64,000 bases of DNA, taken from Coffea arabica. Its lineage: Eukaryota; Streptophyta; Magnoliopsida; Gentianales; Rubiaceae. The translations under genes and the position numbers were made by a program. This document shows, one piece after another, positions 40,383-53,432 of this stretch. Position 1 is the first letter of the stretch. Each line of letters begins with the position of its first letter. The notes beneath the pieces are model-generated. The model did no database searches. It was not told where the DNA came from and saw nothing but the letters and a program-made list of their open reading frames with translations. Where the stretch lies: NCBI RefSeq assembly GCF_036785885.1, contig NC_092329.1:3286001-3350000 (forward strand). The letters run 5' to 3'.

Positions 40383-43300
40383 ATGTTGTTGAGAGGCTGT
40401 TTTCAATCAATGGTGGTATCTTCCTCCTCTATCAATGCCAGTATCCGATGGCGAGGCTCTTTTTGCTCAGTTTACACCTCAGCTCTTCGTTCGGCATCCG
40501 TGCCTTATCGAATCCTTTATGCTCCTCGTCCCAAACTTGCATTCTCCTTCTGTTCTATTGATCACTCCCAATCAGAGTCCTCTAAACAAGTAAAATTTTC
40601 AAATTTCTTGAACTGAATTCAATGCTCTGTTTATTGTTTCTCTTTTTTATTCTTTTCCTAGATAATTCAGGCACATTTTCTGTAAAGACTGAACCTTTTC
40701 GATGTCGTTTTGTCCCATTTCTTGTTTATTAAACACTAGGAATGGTGGTGCAGGTATTTGATGCTTAGTAAAGGCAAAAGGTTTTCACTTTTTTTTTTTT
40801 TTGAAATATATTTTAGGGTACTTTAAAACCAGGCTTATATCTAGTGGCGACACCAATTGGGAATCTTGAAGACATTACCCTTAGGTGAGCATCAATAATA
40901 CCATTTTCTTTGCTTCCCTTTAAACTCAATAATTCACTTGCATTTAAATCAAGTTCCAGTTTTTGATCTCCTTATCATCGTGGGGTTTCGTTCAATTGAC
41001 AAATACAGAGCTCTGAGAGTCTTGAAATCAGCCGATGTGATACTTTCAGAAGATACAAGGCATTCTGGGAAGTTACTTCAACATTACTCTATAAGTACAG
41101 CACTTGTATGTATATCCTGAATTTTTGTACTTTTTAGATGGTTGTTATGTAATACATGTATTTAGATCTCTCTGATTGTGTACTTTAGATTTTCAGCTGA
41201 GTTATCACAAGTTCAATGAAGCTCAAAGGGAACAACAAGTATTGAAAAGGTTGAAAGATGGTGAAATTGTGGCCTTAATCAGTGACGCTGGGACACCTGG
41301 CATCAGTGACCCCGGTACAGAGTTGGTGAGTACGAGTGCTGCTAGTTTGTGTTCTGCTGACCCGTTGTGCACCTAGATATTCAGAACAGGATTGCTGGTT
41401 AAAACATATCTTGTGTCTGTGTCTTCTGCAATTGATTTTTCATGGCCTGCACATTTTATTTTGATATTGTAGGAGACCATATGTTTTGTAGATAGTAGTA
41501 CATTTCGTGTTAGCAAAGAGCAATTCATTAAGTTAGCGAATGGCATCCTACATGATCTTTCCATAATGATGACATTGATCATTCGGGAATATGATGCAGG
41601 CCAAGTTGTGTGTAAGTAAGGGCATACCAGTTATCCCTATTCCTGGCCCTTCTGCTTTGGTAGCTGCTCTTTCTGCCTCTGGACTATCTACAAATGAATT
41701 TACATTTGGTAAGGTCTCAATATGTTTTACTTGAACACCAGGAAACATTGATGAGATTGTACGAATGCAAGTTCATAATTCTGATGCCTGGTATTGTATA
41801 TCCATGCAGTTGGCTTTCTACCTAAACATGCTGGTTCCAGAAAGGAGAGACTCTTGATTTCAGCTAATGAAGCAGCAACCCAAATTTTTTTCGTTCCTCC
41901 TCACAAGCTTTCTCAATTTCTTGAGGAAATTAATTGTCTTTTTGGTGCCTCTAGGTAAAACTTCAGCTTCATGTGGTATTTTCTTGGTCTATTTTGTTTC
42001 CAAAACTAGACTGTGGAAGTTTGTTTTTTAGGATTCTATAATAACAACTTGTTTTGGGTGTTGTAGGCAATGTGTTATGGCTCGAGAGATGACCAAAGTA
42101 CACGAAGAGGTTGGTTCTCTCTAAATTTGTCACCAATAAATGGTCTCTCCTTGGTCTTTCTTTGGATCTTTAAACTGTTGAACTGCATAACCCATCACGA
42201 AACTAGTGGATTAATAAGCATTCCTCAAAAGTGTATGTCTTGCCTTCTCTCTTTTAAGGATACAAACGCACCATGGGTGCTCTGATGGGATGCACCCTGT
42301 GGCAATCCCCATATTTAAAGCGTAATCAAAATTGCTGGATCTATAGGAAACACATCGACACCAAAAACACTGAGGATTTTGGAGGATAGGCTTGATTCTT
42401 GCGTGACAATGAATGGTGTTATAAAGGAAATTAAAAGGTGCTTTACTTTTAATATCAGGAACTTTTCAATCTTTACTTGGCCAAGCCTTCAGGTTCCTTG
42501 ATTCAACACACACTATATCTGGCATTAAGGTGCTTCATCTAGAAATACTGACTCTACTGTCCGTGCACTTGAAAGATCCATCCAGTAAGCCATGATACTG
42601 GTCGATGATATTGTTGATTGCATAGAAACTGAGAGGTGCTATGTTTCTTTTATGAATTTTGCTCGTTTGGATTTACGTAGTTTGGTAAAGCATCATATTA
42701 ACATATATCAGAGCCATTTGTTAATCAATTTGAGGGCGGCTTATGTTTTTGAGTTTTACTTTAGTTTTGGCGAGGCACTGTCAAGGAAGCCCAAGAAGCC
42801 TTCTCAACAAACCAGCCCAAGGGAGAAATTACATTCATCATTGAAGGAAAGACAACTTGTGTGGATGAAATTCCGTCAGAATCTGAGCTGGAAAATGATC
42901 TGAGAGAAATGATCTCAAAAGGGAATTCTCTTTCAGAGGTATTCTTTCTCCATGACCATACTTGTTCTTCATACTGTAATGATCTCCAAAAGGTCTACTC
43001 TTTCATAGTCCTCTTTTTAACATGTTCAGATTTGTGTTTTGCATTTCAGAGCATTAACTCTATTTCATGCTTTCTATCTGATTGAACTTCTTACATTAAT
43101 TGAACCTCCACAATATCATATTCACTGGAAGCTGGAATGTACTCAATCTTTTATAATGTACAGAACCACAATATTGAGGAGCATTGTGTCATCTGATAAA
43201 CTATTGACATCACTAATTCTTGGTTTTTTTCATCTATAAATCAAATCAAACTGCAGTCAGAAATGTCTTCGACTAAGAACAGCATGTTGACTGTACCAGT

Positions 43301-43578
43301 TAATCAAACATGACATAAAAGATCCAGCATGCCAACTGTATTTTTGTATATTAAATATTTCATGTAGCATAGCAGAGCTAAATCTGTACATCTTTTATAG
43401 CCTTTTTTTTTTGCTCCTGTAAAATCACAAAGCTATGAAGCAGAATTAGCAGTAACCATAATGGGTGAGATTGCAGGCGGTAAAATTGGTGGCTGCAGGA
43501 ACATCGGTGAGAAGAAAAACAATATATTCTATTGCTTTGAGAAAATTTGGGAATCAATTTGAATCAGAAGATAACTGA
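40383..43578 (+). CDS. RsmI-type 16S rRNA 2'-O-methyltransferase, plastid/organelle form
   Basis: Member of the tetrapyrrole-methylase fold that in bacteria (RsmI) methylates the ribose of 16S C1402 using SAM. Exons: 40383-40589, 40817-40884, 41009-41105, 41197-41325, 41600-41708, 41810-41954, 42067-42109, 42765-42938, 43477-43578, all GT-AG, joining to 357 residues. Residues 1-69 (exon 1) have no similarity to bacterial RsmI and are rich in Ser/Arg with few acids, fitting a transit peptide. The catalytic part starts at GTLKPGLYLVATPIGNLEDIT (from residue 70). It has SEDTRHSGKLL, SDAGTPGISDPG, PGPSALVAALSASGL and GFLPKHAGSR, all standard RsmI motifs. The end carries a short helix-rich tail (GNSLSEAVKLVAAGTSVRRK). 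The Arabidopsis relative is At1g45110 by memory. Plastid rather than mitochondrial targeting is an inference. Confidence 0.93.
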
Positions 43579-44232
43579 AGATCATAGTGAATGAAGTGCC
43601 ACAAGAATGTAAGCATCCCAACAAGCTAAATTTTTTTTTTTTAATTATTCAATCATAAGTAAACAATCTTCTGATTTGCTCATAGCACCTTTTCAATCCA
43701 TAAATATAACCATTAGCTTACGAAGAATTATATTAAATGAAATCTAGGAATTGTTTTCATGTGGTTGACCTGCGTTAACTTCCAGATGTCGCTGCTGGAG
43801 GAAGGCTAAGGGTCATCTTCTCATGTGCCATGGAATACCAAATGATGTAAACGTCCAGAGTCAATGGTAGAGATACATTTCTGGCAATCCTATGTCCCTG
43901 TCGTAATCCCCATGCTCTCAGGCAATGTGATTGCGAATGTGAGCCTGGAACTAGTAAGCAAGATTATCTTTTTGGGTCAAAAGGAAGTCGGAAAGGATCG
44001 GCAAGTTTTTATAGACTAGTATTCGCTAAACTGAGAGTAATCATTTTGATGGGCTGATTTATGTACTCTTTATGTCACCATTGCATTAGACCATCATAAC
44101 CAATTTTCCAGAGCAAGAAACAAAACCCGTTTGATTGATTACTTCTTTACTGATAATTTCTTGTTTAGCTTTGTAGTTTGGCATCTTTCCCTTTTTTAAC
44201 ATTCTAGTCTCTTTCAAGTATATATGGTCCAA

Positions 44233-44235
<3 letters not shown>

Positions 44236-44264
<29 letters not shown>
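44236..44264. repeat. CT dinucleotide microsatellite
   Basis: About 14 CT units. Confidence 0.95.
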
Positions 44265-44269
<5 letters not shown>

Positions 44270-44744
44270 GTAATGAGAATCAAATGGCTTAAGTTACAAC
44301 AGCTACACAACATTAACAGTAGTTTCTAGCATTTCTGTGGTCTAAGGTTCTGTCTTCCACTCTTAGATACGGCCTATGATTTCTGCAGCCATGCTTCATT
44401 GTTGACCTAAAACTCAAAGTGAAAATAAGCAGTGTTTATTGTCAATTGACTGATAATTTGTATTTTTTTCTCATCCCCTTTCTATGAGCGCATAAACCGT
44501 TCATATGAAAGGGTTTGATACTTTGATTGAGTTTAGACCCTGCTAGAAGAATATACCCCTGATATCTGGACAAATTACAGATTAGATCCCTTTAGATTTA
44601 TATGCATAAATTCTCCTGCACATCACAGTTACATCATAAAACCGCCCTGCCGCCCAAAGTATTATGGCTACCATCGTAGGCTAAGAAGAGAAGCACAACC
44701 TGTAAATTACCTTATTTATTTTAGTTCATAATCGAAACAATAGA

Positions 44745-44850
44745 GCTATTGGGCAAGGAGGTATTGTTCTAGTAGTTAAGGCTGAGATCTTAGAATTTAG
44801 TGGTTTTGGTTTAAATCTCTCTTCCCGTCCCTGCTTTTTAAATTGTTGAA
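44745..44850 (+). mobile_element. tRNA-derived SINE-like copy 1
   Basis: Shows a box-A-like tagtagttaaggc and a box-B-like ggtttaaatctc, followed by tctcttcccgtccctgcttt and an A/T tail. The same 3' block recurs at 57470-57520 in this window, which supports a dispersed family. Confidence 0.5.
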
Positions 44851-44977
44851 AAAAATTTAAAACAAAAGGAAAAAAGAAACAATAGAAATTGAGGTTATAA
44901 TCTTTTCTCGTTTTGCTGCAATTCCATTTTTGTTATTTTGTTCTTTTATCCTTCTTTTTTATATGAACCGTCCCCGT

Positions 44978-45000
44978 CCCCCCCCCCCCCCCCCCCCCCC
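44978..45000. repeat. C23 homopolymer
   Basis: Twenty-three C preceded by tccccgtc. The opposite strand is a G run able to form quadruplex structure. Exact length is uncertain by nature. Confidence 0.9.
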
Positions 45001-46800
45001 TACAGAAAAAAACACCCCCTCACAAAAAGCAAAAAAAAAAAAAAAAAACTGTGATACACTCGAGTTGATAGAAATTTGAGTTGCCAATTGATAAGTCAAA
45101 CACGAACAGTATTTTTGTGTTCGATAAAGTTTTATATTCAATTAGAATTTGGCTTGAATACTATAAAATTTGAAATTCATATGTAAAAGAAGAGAAAAAA
45201 AAATTAAAACTACTCGAGCTTGATTCCATATAAACTAAACTCCCTCAAGTTCAGCTTGATGAACAAAACAAGCCAAGTTTCTCATCAAAACAAGCCAAGT
45301 TTAGCACTCTTTTAACACTAGATTGTTAAACTCGAGCAGGGTGGTTTGTAGTGGTACCCCTCATTAAAGGAGTTCAATTGTAATTTACACAAGTATTAGG
45401 GTTATACATGTAATCGAACATAGCATTGGATAGGATTTTATAATTTGGAGTTGCAAGTATGACATTGCACGCACCGACAATTTCATAGGTTACCAAGAAC
45501 ATATGAGTTGGTTTGTTGTAAAAGTGAGAAAAGGTTAAACCACGGAGAGGCCTAAAGGTAAAAGTGGATGAATTTGTCATCCAATAAGAATTTATATACT
45601 ACTATATATATATATATGTTCTTTGTATTTGCCGATTCTTCCGCTCAAGTTAAGAAAGGCCCCGCTGGACTGGCCGCCGGCGCCGATGCGTGTAAGATTC
45701 GGCACATAAAATGATAAAAAAAAACAAAAATGACATATCGTAGAAATACACGTGTCGGGTTTGAAAACGTGTTAGTTTGTCATCGAATTGGATCTGTCTC
45801 GTTCACGACTTCACCTAACCATCCGTCCTACTTGTCCAGCCAAGTTTTCAAGTTACCCTCCCCAAACAAGCCCACAACTTAGCTCATCCGTGCATGTCAA
45901 TCTACTACTATTACAACAACAACAAAAAAAGACATATTGTCCGGTTTTTTTAAGGATCAAAGAGTTTGAATTCCCCATTCATATTGGTCATCATTATTAA
46001 ATCAGGCCAAAAGATTATGTGACGTTGTCCCGACACGCAAGAAACCAAAGCTGTGTGTTGTTTACAAGTGTTAGTTCTAGGTATGGTGTGGTGTCATTTT
46101 TTTAAGTTCAATGGGTGGAAGAATATGAATATACCAGCATTTCAGTAGTTTTAAATACAAAACTGGTTGAAGATAAAGAGTAGTATTTGATGGCAAGAGA
46201 TATCGATTAAAAATGATTATAATACTGTGCATGATTTCAACTAACGGTTGGAGGCTTAAACTTAAGAACGAGTGTTTAGGTCCACCAACTGGTGGTTACC
46301 GGTTCAAAACCTCTAACCATCAAAGCTAATACTAACATTGACAAATCCCCCAAAACAACCACTACGAATGTTTTTCAATGTTGAGTTCTTGTTGGAAATA
46401 AAAAAAAAAAAAGGGGGAAATAAAAATGTTCCCAACAGGAGAAAAAGAAGGTACTGGCTGACAAGTCTTGTTGGGATTGTACTTTTTTGTCCCCACGTGA
46501 GAAAGGTGGAATGATTCATATAGGGAATATGGTACCACTGTCTTAAACTCTAGAACGGAAGGTTGGAGCTTGTCATCCTTGCTTTCTGTTTAATTATTAT
46601 TGGCCTTTTTTGAGTATTTATATGGTTGGTGTCATTGTTCAATGATAAGGAGGGTTGGTGTGTTTGGGATATTTGGATCAGTTTTTGTCTCCATCCGGAG
46701 AAAGACTTGGTTTTGAACCAATTGAATCCCTGTTTCAATCACTCTCTGCTTCTGTCTGCTCCCCCAATTCAGGGCAATCACAGGAGCATTTGTTTTCCAG

Positions 46801-47429
46801 GTAGTCCTCACTTCTTTTTGTTAACCTTTCCCTTTACTCTTTCTGTTTCTTGGTTCATGCGGTGATTAAATGATATACTAAAAGGGGTTAATGTAGATAG
46901 CTTGTTTCTTGATGATGTTTGTGATTTGGGTATTATTGCCTATCTCAATGATGACGACCATCATCATTCATGATCACGAAGATACAAAAGCTTTCTGCTC
47001 TTCCGGGTGATTCATGTTACAGAATTTTAAGCCTTTATCTGTATGTGAACTTACTTTCTTCTCCAAGTATTTTCTGGAATCCATTTCCCAGTTTGTCTGA
47101 GCAAGGATAAAAGATTTCGGCTTCCTTTGTTTCCTTTTTATGGTCTATCTTTTTGCTCAAGTTAAAATTATCACGCTTACTGTAAGTTATGCTTTTGAAT
47201 GCTGCGAACTTGATGGTTCTGAACTGAAAGAGTTGTGTATGAGAGATTCCAAGATTAATGTCATTGGAATTCAGAAGCACCTCCTCCTAAGTCAAAACAG
47301 GAACCAAGAAAAGAACCAGGCAGAAAGAAAGAAAGAAAGAATAGTTATTCTGGTTTTATCTCACCCAACAACTGTTGACTTCTTTTAGAATGGTTCTATC
47401 AATGATGTTCTTCCATTTCTCATTTCCAG
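46801..47429 (+). other. Probable intron in the BEL1-like 5' leader
   Basis: Donor ttttccag|gtagtc at 46801 and acceptor catttccag at 47421-47429 would remove several upstream ATGs. Leader introns are common in BEL1-like genes. This is inferred from splice signals only. Confidence 0.45.
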
Positions 47430-47474
47430 CATCCAAAGAGTTTCAGCTGTTTATCAGAATCAAGAGCATGGGTA

Positions 47475-47645
47475 ATGATTTGTACTTTACTTGAAGCTAT
47501 TGAACTGGCACTAGGGGTTTCTGTGGCAGTGCAAGAACAAGATGTCTGCTTATTATCCAAACTTAACCAGTCAACAAGATGTCCTGCAGACTCAATATTT
47601 GCTGAATCCAAAACTTACTTCCTATCAATCATCAGATCTTCCTGA
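47475..47645 (+). promoter_or_regulatory. Upstream ORF overlapping the BEL1-like start
   Basis: ATG at 47475 opens a 56-codon frame ending TGA at 47643-47645, out of frame with and across the main ATG at 47542. A second upstream ATG at 47468 opens an 8-codon frame ending at 47494. Both lie after the likely leader intron, so they should be in the mature mRNA and could lower translation of the main frame. Confidence 0.55.
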
Positions 47646-50600
47646 AATAATATATCCAAACCCGCCGTCTACTGCCTCATTGCGTCCTGAGTTGTTTTCT
47701 GGAACTTCCTTGCAAGCACACAACTTTGTTGAAGCTCAATCTGTTGAAAGCAGAGAAGAGATGCTATTCATTGCCCCACATGGTAACCCTGTTATGATGC
47801 AACCAATTAACGAGCATCTCAATTTTGCTCCCAATTTTTCAGATAGTAATGCTGTTGTGGTGGATCAAATTTTCACTAAAAAACTGCTCCATCTCCAAAA
47901 CGCTGACCAGAATCTTCAGAATCAAGGATTATCTCTCAGCTTGGGCAGTCAGGCAGCGTCCTCAGTTGAGATGCCTTCGTATCAAAACCCTTATTCAAAT
48001 TCAGGCCTTTCTTCTCTGTTGAGTTCCCATGTTGAGCATCTAGCTGATCGCTTTTCTGAAAGTAGTGAACTTAAAACAGCTGAATACTTGTCATTTGATC
48101 TAGCTGGAAGAGTTAACAATAGCTCCAAAGTTGGAGCAGTGTATGAACCTCAGTCTTCCTTAAGCTCCAAAGGGATTAATTCTGATCCAAAACTACACGA
48201 GGAAACAGTTGTTTCAGGAGCGATATACAACTCCAAGTATCTCAAGGCAGCTAAAGAGTTACTCGATGAAGTGGTTAATGTTCACCAGGCCCTGAACCAG
48301 TCGGAAAAATGCAATGAGTTCCAGTCCTCTGGTCTTGGTGTCACAGAAGCGACCAAGTTGAAAGCTGAATATCAATCTGGAATCCCTTCTAAGACTGGGA
48401 TCTCTTCTGATGTGCTTTCACCTGCTGAACGGAATGATCTGCAGAACAAGTTGACTAAACTTTTCTCCATGTTGGATGAGGTAGGGACAAAATCTTCAGC
48501 TGGCTGCTTCATTCATTTCCTTAAGATGCTTTATTCATCATGTTGCCTTCTTTGGTATTTTTTTAATATAATTTTCAGCTGGCTGCTGCATTCATTTCCT
48601 TAAGATGCTTTATTCATCATGTTAACTTCTTTGGTATTTTTTAATATTCTCCATCATTAAAGTGGGAACTTTTTGCAGCTATGCTTCCAAAAGATAACAA
48701 ATTCAGCCATAGTTCATTGAAAAAGCACACCATTGGTCAAATATGAATAATTTTCCGAATTTAGCCTGTCTAATTTTGTGTTTCCATTAAAAGAACCCAT
48801 CACGTTTGGCTTAAATTCCTCTGTATGGCATGCTCTGTGATCATATTGTCTCCTCTGAACGTCTTGTTCTCCATAATATAGAGTGAGTGAAATAAGATGT
48901 TAACTCTCAAGTAGGGAAAACTATCCACTGAACTCCAGAATTAGCTATAGTTTTGCGTTCTTATTCCCGTGTTTTTTGTGGGTAACTTCAGAAGATCTCT
49001 ATCTTTTGTTAACCCATTGTTGGTTATGTAGAATGTAATTAGTCTTATACTGAGTTTCCTATGTATTTTGGTGAAATATCTTCTGAAGATTTTCTTGTTG
49101 CCCCATTCCAGGTGGATAGGAGATATAAACAATATTACCAGCAGATGCAAGTTCTAGTATCCTCTTTTGAAATTGTGGCTGGATGTGGGGCTGCTAGATC
49201 ATATACAGCACTTGCTCGTAGGACAATTTCCCGCCAATTCCGTTGCTTACGCGATTCAATCAAGAACCAGATTCAAGTTGTGCAGCAAAGCTTAGGCGAG
49301 GAAGGTACAGTTCCCAATGGTCAAGGTGGAGGATTATCTCGTCTCCGCCATCTGGACCAGCAGTTGAGGCAACAAAGGGCACTTCAGCAATTTGGTGTGA
49401 TGAGACAACCTTGGAGGCCACAAAGAGGCTTGCCTGAGACTGCTGTTTCAGTCCTTCGTGCTTGGCTTTTCGAACATTTCCTTCATCCGTATGTATTTGG
49501 TTAAATTACATCTCATTTGTTTTTGTCAATTATAGATATCGTGGTTTCTAACTAATCTAATATTATGTGTTTCGTCAGTTACCCCAAGGATTCTGAGAAA
49601 ATTATGCTAGCAAGACAGACAGGCTTGACCAGAAGCCAGGTATAAATTTACACTTGAAATCTGTGTCATTCTTTGTCCTTGCAAAGTGTTAGAAAAATCT
49701 CGAAGATGATGAAGCATTGCTAATAAAGAAGCTTGTTAGTTGTTGGCTTCTACTGCACTGACTCCGGAACTTGATCTTTATTAGAGTAGACTTCATCTCT
49801 CACCGGTAGCTTATCGCAATGTCCTGCTATTCTTTCCTCACCATTGTTCCTCAAATTTTGAAGCTAAGCATAGCAATATAGCATTCATTAGAAACATGCT
49901 TCCTTAATATGTTTCAGTTTAGATAGACGATTGCTTTTGCCAACGCCTATATCATCTTATCGGCACTTTAAAGATGAGCGAAGAAATATTTCTATCTTTA
50001 TAAACGGTCATAGTCAATTGGCATTCCATAATCTCGTCTTTGGTTCAGGTTGCAAACTGGTTTATCAATGCACGAGTTCGTCTTTGGAAACCCATGATTG
50101 AGGAGATGTACAAAGAGGAGTTTGTTGACATGGAAGCCGATTCTAAATCTTCTCAAGAACATGGACAACCAACAGGAAGATTGAAGTCAGAATCTGAGGA
50201 CACGGGAGAAGAGCTTCATGAAAGCTTGATGTCTCCCAGTGCTGATGGTGGCCGATTGGCGCAGTCTAGCGAGCTGAGGAATGATGTCACTTCTGACCTT
50301 AAAGTACATGCCTACGCAACAAGAATGGGCTTTCAGGCGGGTTCTCTCGAAGAAAATGACATGGATCATGTGAATAAATCAAGTAGAGATGATGTAGTTA
50401 GCATGGCTGATCATAAAGTTGGCGCCATTGAGACCATAAGGTCTAAGCAGACTGGTGATGTAAGCATTAGTTCTGATGCTAATGCGCATAATTTCTGCAT
50501 GTTGGCTGGTCCAGTAGGCAATCAAGTCTCCCTTGCACTAGGATTACAGCATCCTTCAAAAGATTCACAACCTATATCTGATGGAACACATACAGGAGTG

Positions 50601-50717
50601 GATGACACAGTTGCTTCTTCTGTGGGCCTCGACAAAGCAGAATACTATTGTCTAGATGCAATAAACCAACAAGAAAGATTTTCCCACCCTCATTTGCTAT
50701 CTGATTTTGTTCTGTGA
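47542..50717 (+). CDS. BEL1-like homeodomain transcription factor (BLH3/BLH10-type)
   Basis: TALE homeodomain protein that pairs with KNOX proteins in the nucleus to control meristem and organ development. Exons: 47542-48480, 49112-49488, 49579-49639, 50049-50717, joining to 681 residues. N-terminal ZIBEL-like GLSLSLGS is near residue 130. The SKY box ([17 protein letters not shown]) is near 228-245. The BELL domain begins about 295 and continues through [20 protein letters not shown]. The homeodomain is at about 412-475 with the three-residue loop extension (HPYPKDSEK) and recognition helix [17 protein letters not shown]-terminal VSLALGLQH is near 619. The start was chosen because [11 protein letters not shown] resembles family N-termini and has A at -3. 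The next gene downstream has the same four-exon plan and phases, so the pair arose by tandem duplication. BLH3/10 assignment rests on the MYKEEF motif and gene order. Confidence 0.95.
48497..48650. repeat. ~79-bp tandem duplication in BEL1-like intron 1
   Basis: Copies start at 48497 and 48576 with cagctggctgct and run through cattcatttccttaagatgc, ttattcatcatgtt and ttctttggtatttttt. Only a few bases differ, so the event is fairly recent. Copy 1 begins 16 bp after the donor. Confidence 0.88.
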
Positions 50718-53432
50718 GAATATGGTCTCCTGCATTTTTGTCATTGGATTCTTAATATCTCTTACAGCAAAAACCACAGTTAAAAGCATCTGTAAATGTG
50801 CGTGTGCCTGCGTGAGCGCAAGAGACTGAGACAGTGTCTGAAAGAAGCTTTGGCTGGATTCATGAATTCCAGGCTTTTTCTGCCTGAAATTATTGACGAA
50901 ATGGGTTAACATGCCTGTAAATATGCATATGGATAATCTGCTGTATAATAGAAAAGAAATTGGTGAATGATTAGCCCATTTATAAAGACGGTACAAACAT
51001 TCTTGCGTATTCTTTGGTATATCAAATCCTTTAGAACTAGTAAATGGACGGTTTTAAAGTTATTTATTGTCTATAAACACGAAATACTTTACTTGTGTTT
51101 CCTTATCGAGGAGGCTGACCCGCCTGAATATCTGGAAGTAGGTTCCAGGATGGTTTATTGAATATCTGGAAAATGATACTAATAACATCAAATCAATGAA
51201 GCTCATTCGGGCAATGTATTTGGGAAAAATTATGCTCGTCCCGAGTGCTCTTTTCAAGATCAGAGCTCAAAACCTGTAATGAGTTATCCCGCTATTAGCC
51301 AGCTAGAAAAGTATCACCCACCAAAGCGTTACGAACAAGAAACTGCAGTCGATCAGTTTTCAGCCAACAGATTAGTTCAAGGATCAATTTTGACAAAACA
51401 AGGAGTCATGCAATCATTTTCCGGCCAACTAATTGCTCCAAACTCTGTTTGAAGGAGGTTTTGATTTGTCGTGTATGATAGCAATCTGGTCTGTAAGCAC
51501 ATATGGGATGCATTGAGCAACACAGCAGTGCAGTAATGCTTAAGCGGAATTGCGAACCTTAAAAGGATTGAAAATGCTTTTGCCTCAAAGTTGTTGTTCT
51601 TTTAACTAGTCATAATTTGTTCATATTTATTTCATCTTCTACTGGGGTGTTTGGTTGGGAAGCCGATGATCAGCTACAGGAGAGCTAGCGTAGCCAAACT
51701 TCTCTTTGGTATTTACTTGCCGTTCAGATGGTGCAGACACTTTAATCAGTAAGTGGGCCTTGAGGTTCTAAACCAATACAACTATAATATTCAGAAGGGT
51801 AACAGGTGGAGAGCGGGGGCCAATACAATAAAGGATGGATGACTGTCTCCCCAAGGTCTACTACTTAGAATCCATCACCCCATTTTTCTGAGCGCATCAA
51901 TATGGTTATACCATATTCACTGATTAAAACGGAAGGGAAGGAGGTTGAGGAGAAACAAGAAAGGAGAAAACTGGGATGCAAGTTTCATTTCCCTTTAGAC
52001 AAGAAAAGTGTCCAAAACCCGGCAAAAAGCAATGCCTACATTGTAATGTAACAACATAAAATCAGTATGGTCGAGCAGAGTCCTATCTTTTTATGAGCGT
52101 CATCAGTTCATGACAAAGTCATTTGTAGTTTCTGCGCACATTTCCCCTTGGTAGATTGTGAATTGCAGTGTCCCTTCAACATCTTTATGCATGATAACAT
52201 CAGCTAACAATAAAATGACTAGATATTCCCATATGGTTACAGATTCACTATCAGACAATCTTAAAACTGCGAGTGTGCTAAAGACACGATGCTTTTTCCT
52301 TTCCTTTTACTGATAGCAGAGAGAGACCTTCAGAAAAACCATCTTATCTCGGTTTTTTTTACTTCTTCTGTGTGACTACTGTACTGACTATGGGGAGAGA
52401 GACTGAGAAGTTTTTTGTAGCTGAAAGCGCTTTTTGAGTCTTCCAAAGAAATGCAACAGTAAGCATTAAAGCTGAACCTGTGTTGGTGCTTTTGCTGCTT
52501 GTTTTCTAGTCAGGGAAGGAGGGGGACCATATTTTCCCGTCCTTTTCAGCATTTTCACTTGGCTAATTGCGTCTAGCTTCGCTGGGAACTTGCAGAGCCC
52601 TATATACTTCTAGCTAGGTCCTATAGCTTAAGCTGCTGCATACATTCACACACACACACAAAAAAAAAAAGAAGGATAAAAACACACACACACAGAGGAG
52701 GAAGCAGGGAATCTTTGCTTTCTTTCTTGAATGAACTATTGTCGCATTCATGTATATTTCTTTGCCCCTCACAAGTCATAACCTTTGTTCTTTTCGAAAT
52801 TTGCTCACCTGACAATATGTAAGCTCTTTAATTATGCTTGCTTAGAGTTCATTTTATATACGGACTTGTCATCCTAATTTTCCTGGTTAATGTACCTCCT
52901 CTTCTTCTCTTCCTCTCTTTTTATTCATATACTTGCTCATTGAACGCTTCTGTTCTTCTGTTTGTATCCATAGATTTTGTTGTCTCACGTGTACTTGAGT
53001 TCTGCATCATTTTTGATCCTGGTTGTGTGTCAATCCTCCCAGTAACTCCTAAATCTCTTCCTGGTTCTTCGCTTTATTTTGCCCATTTTATGCGTAGCAT
53101 ATACAACATTGTTGTATGCTATAGTGATAGATGATGCATTGATCTTCCCCGCAAAAATGTCAAATTGTTCTGTGTTACATTACAAATTTACAACAGTTTC
53201 AGTTGTAACTATAAAACGCTAGTTCCATGTCATACCATTGCTCTTGCATTTTCCTCGTTTTAGAGGTCTCAAACCTTCTTTCTACTTTGTTCCCACAAAA
53301 TTGAAAGAAAGTAAACTCGTCATCTTAGAACCTTTAAATCTTGCACATTTCACCCCCAAGGCCAATTTAAAAATTGGCTTTGATTAAGTTTCTTCTCATA
53401 GTTGGTAGAATTCATCTTCCAATATTTTAAGT
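50718..53432. other. Intergenic between the two BEL1-like genes
   Basis: BEL1-like 1 3' region, then about 2 kb of unassigned DNA and the promoter/leader of the second gene. A CA microsatellite with A run lies at 52645-52695. No coding exon was recognised. Confidence 0.55.

Larger units (their letters stand above)
43579..47541. other. Intergenic and BEL1-like promoter/leader
   Basis: Contains the RsmI 3' region, a CT microsatellite, a SINE-like copy, a C23 run and AT-rich DNA. The part from about 46560 to 47541 is probably the BEL1-like leader, including a likely leader intron (46801-47429). No other gene is seen. Confidence 0.5.

Noticed and set aside
52838-53134. 98-codon ORF upstream of the second BEL1-like gene
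   Set aside because: Hydrophobic run with no family signature in a T-rich promoter region. Likely chance.
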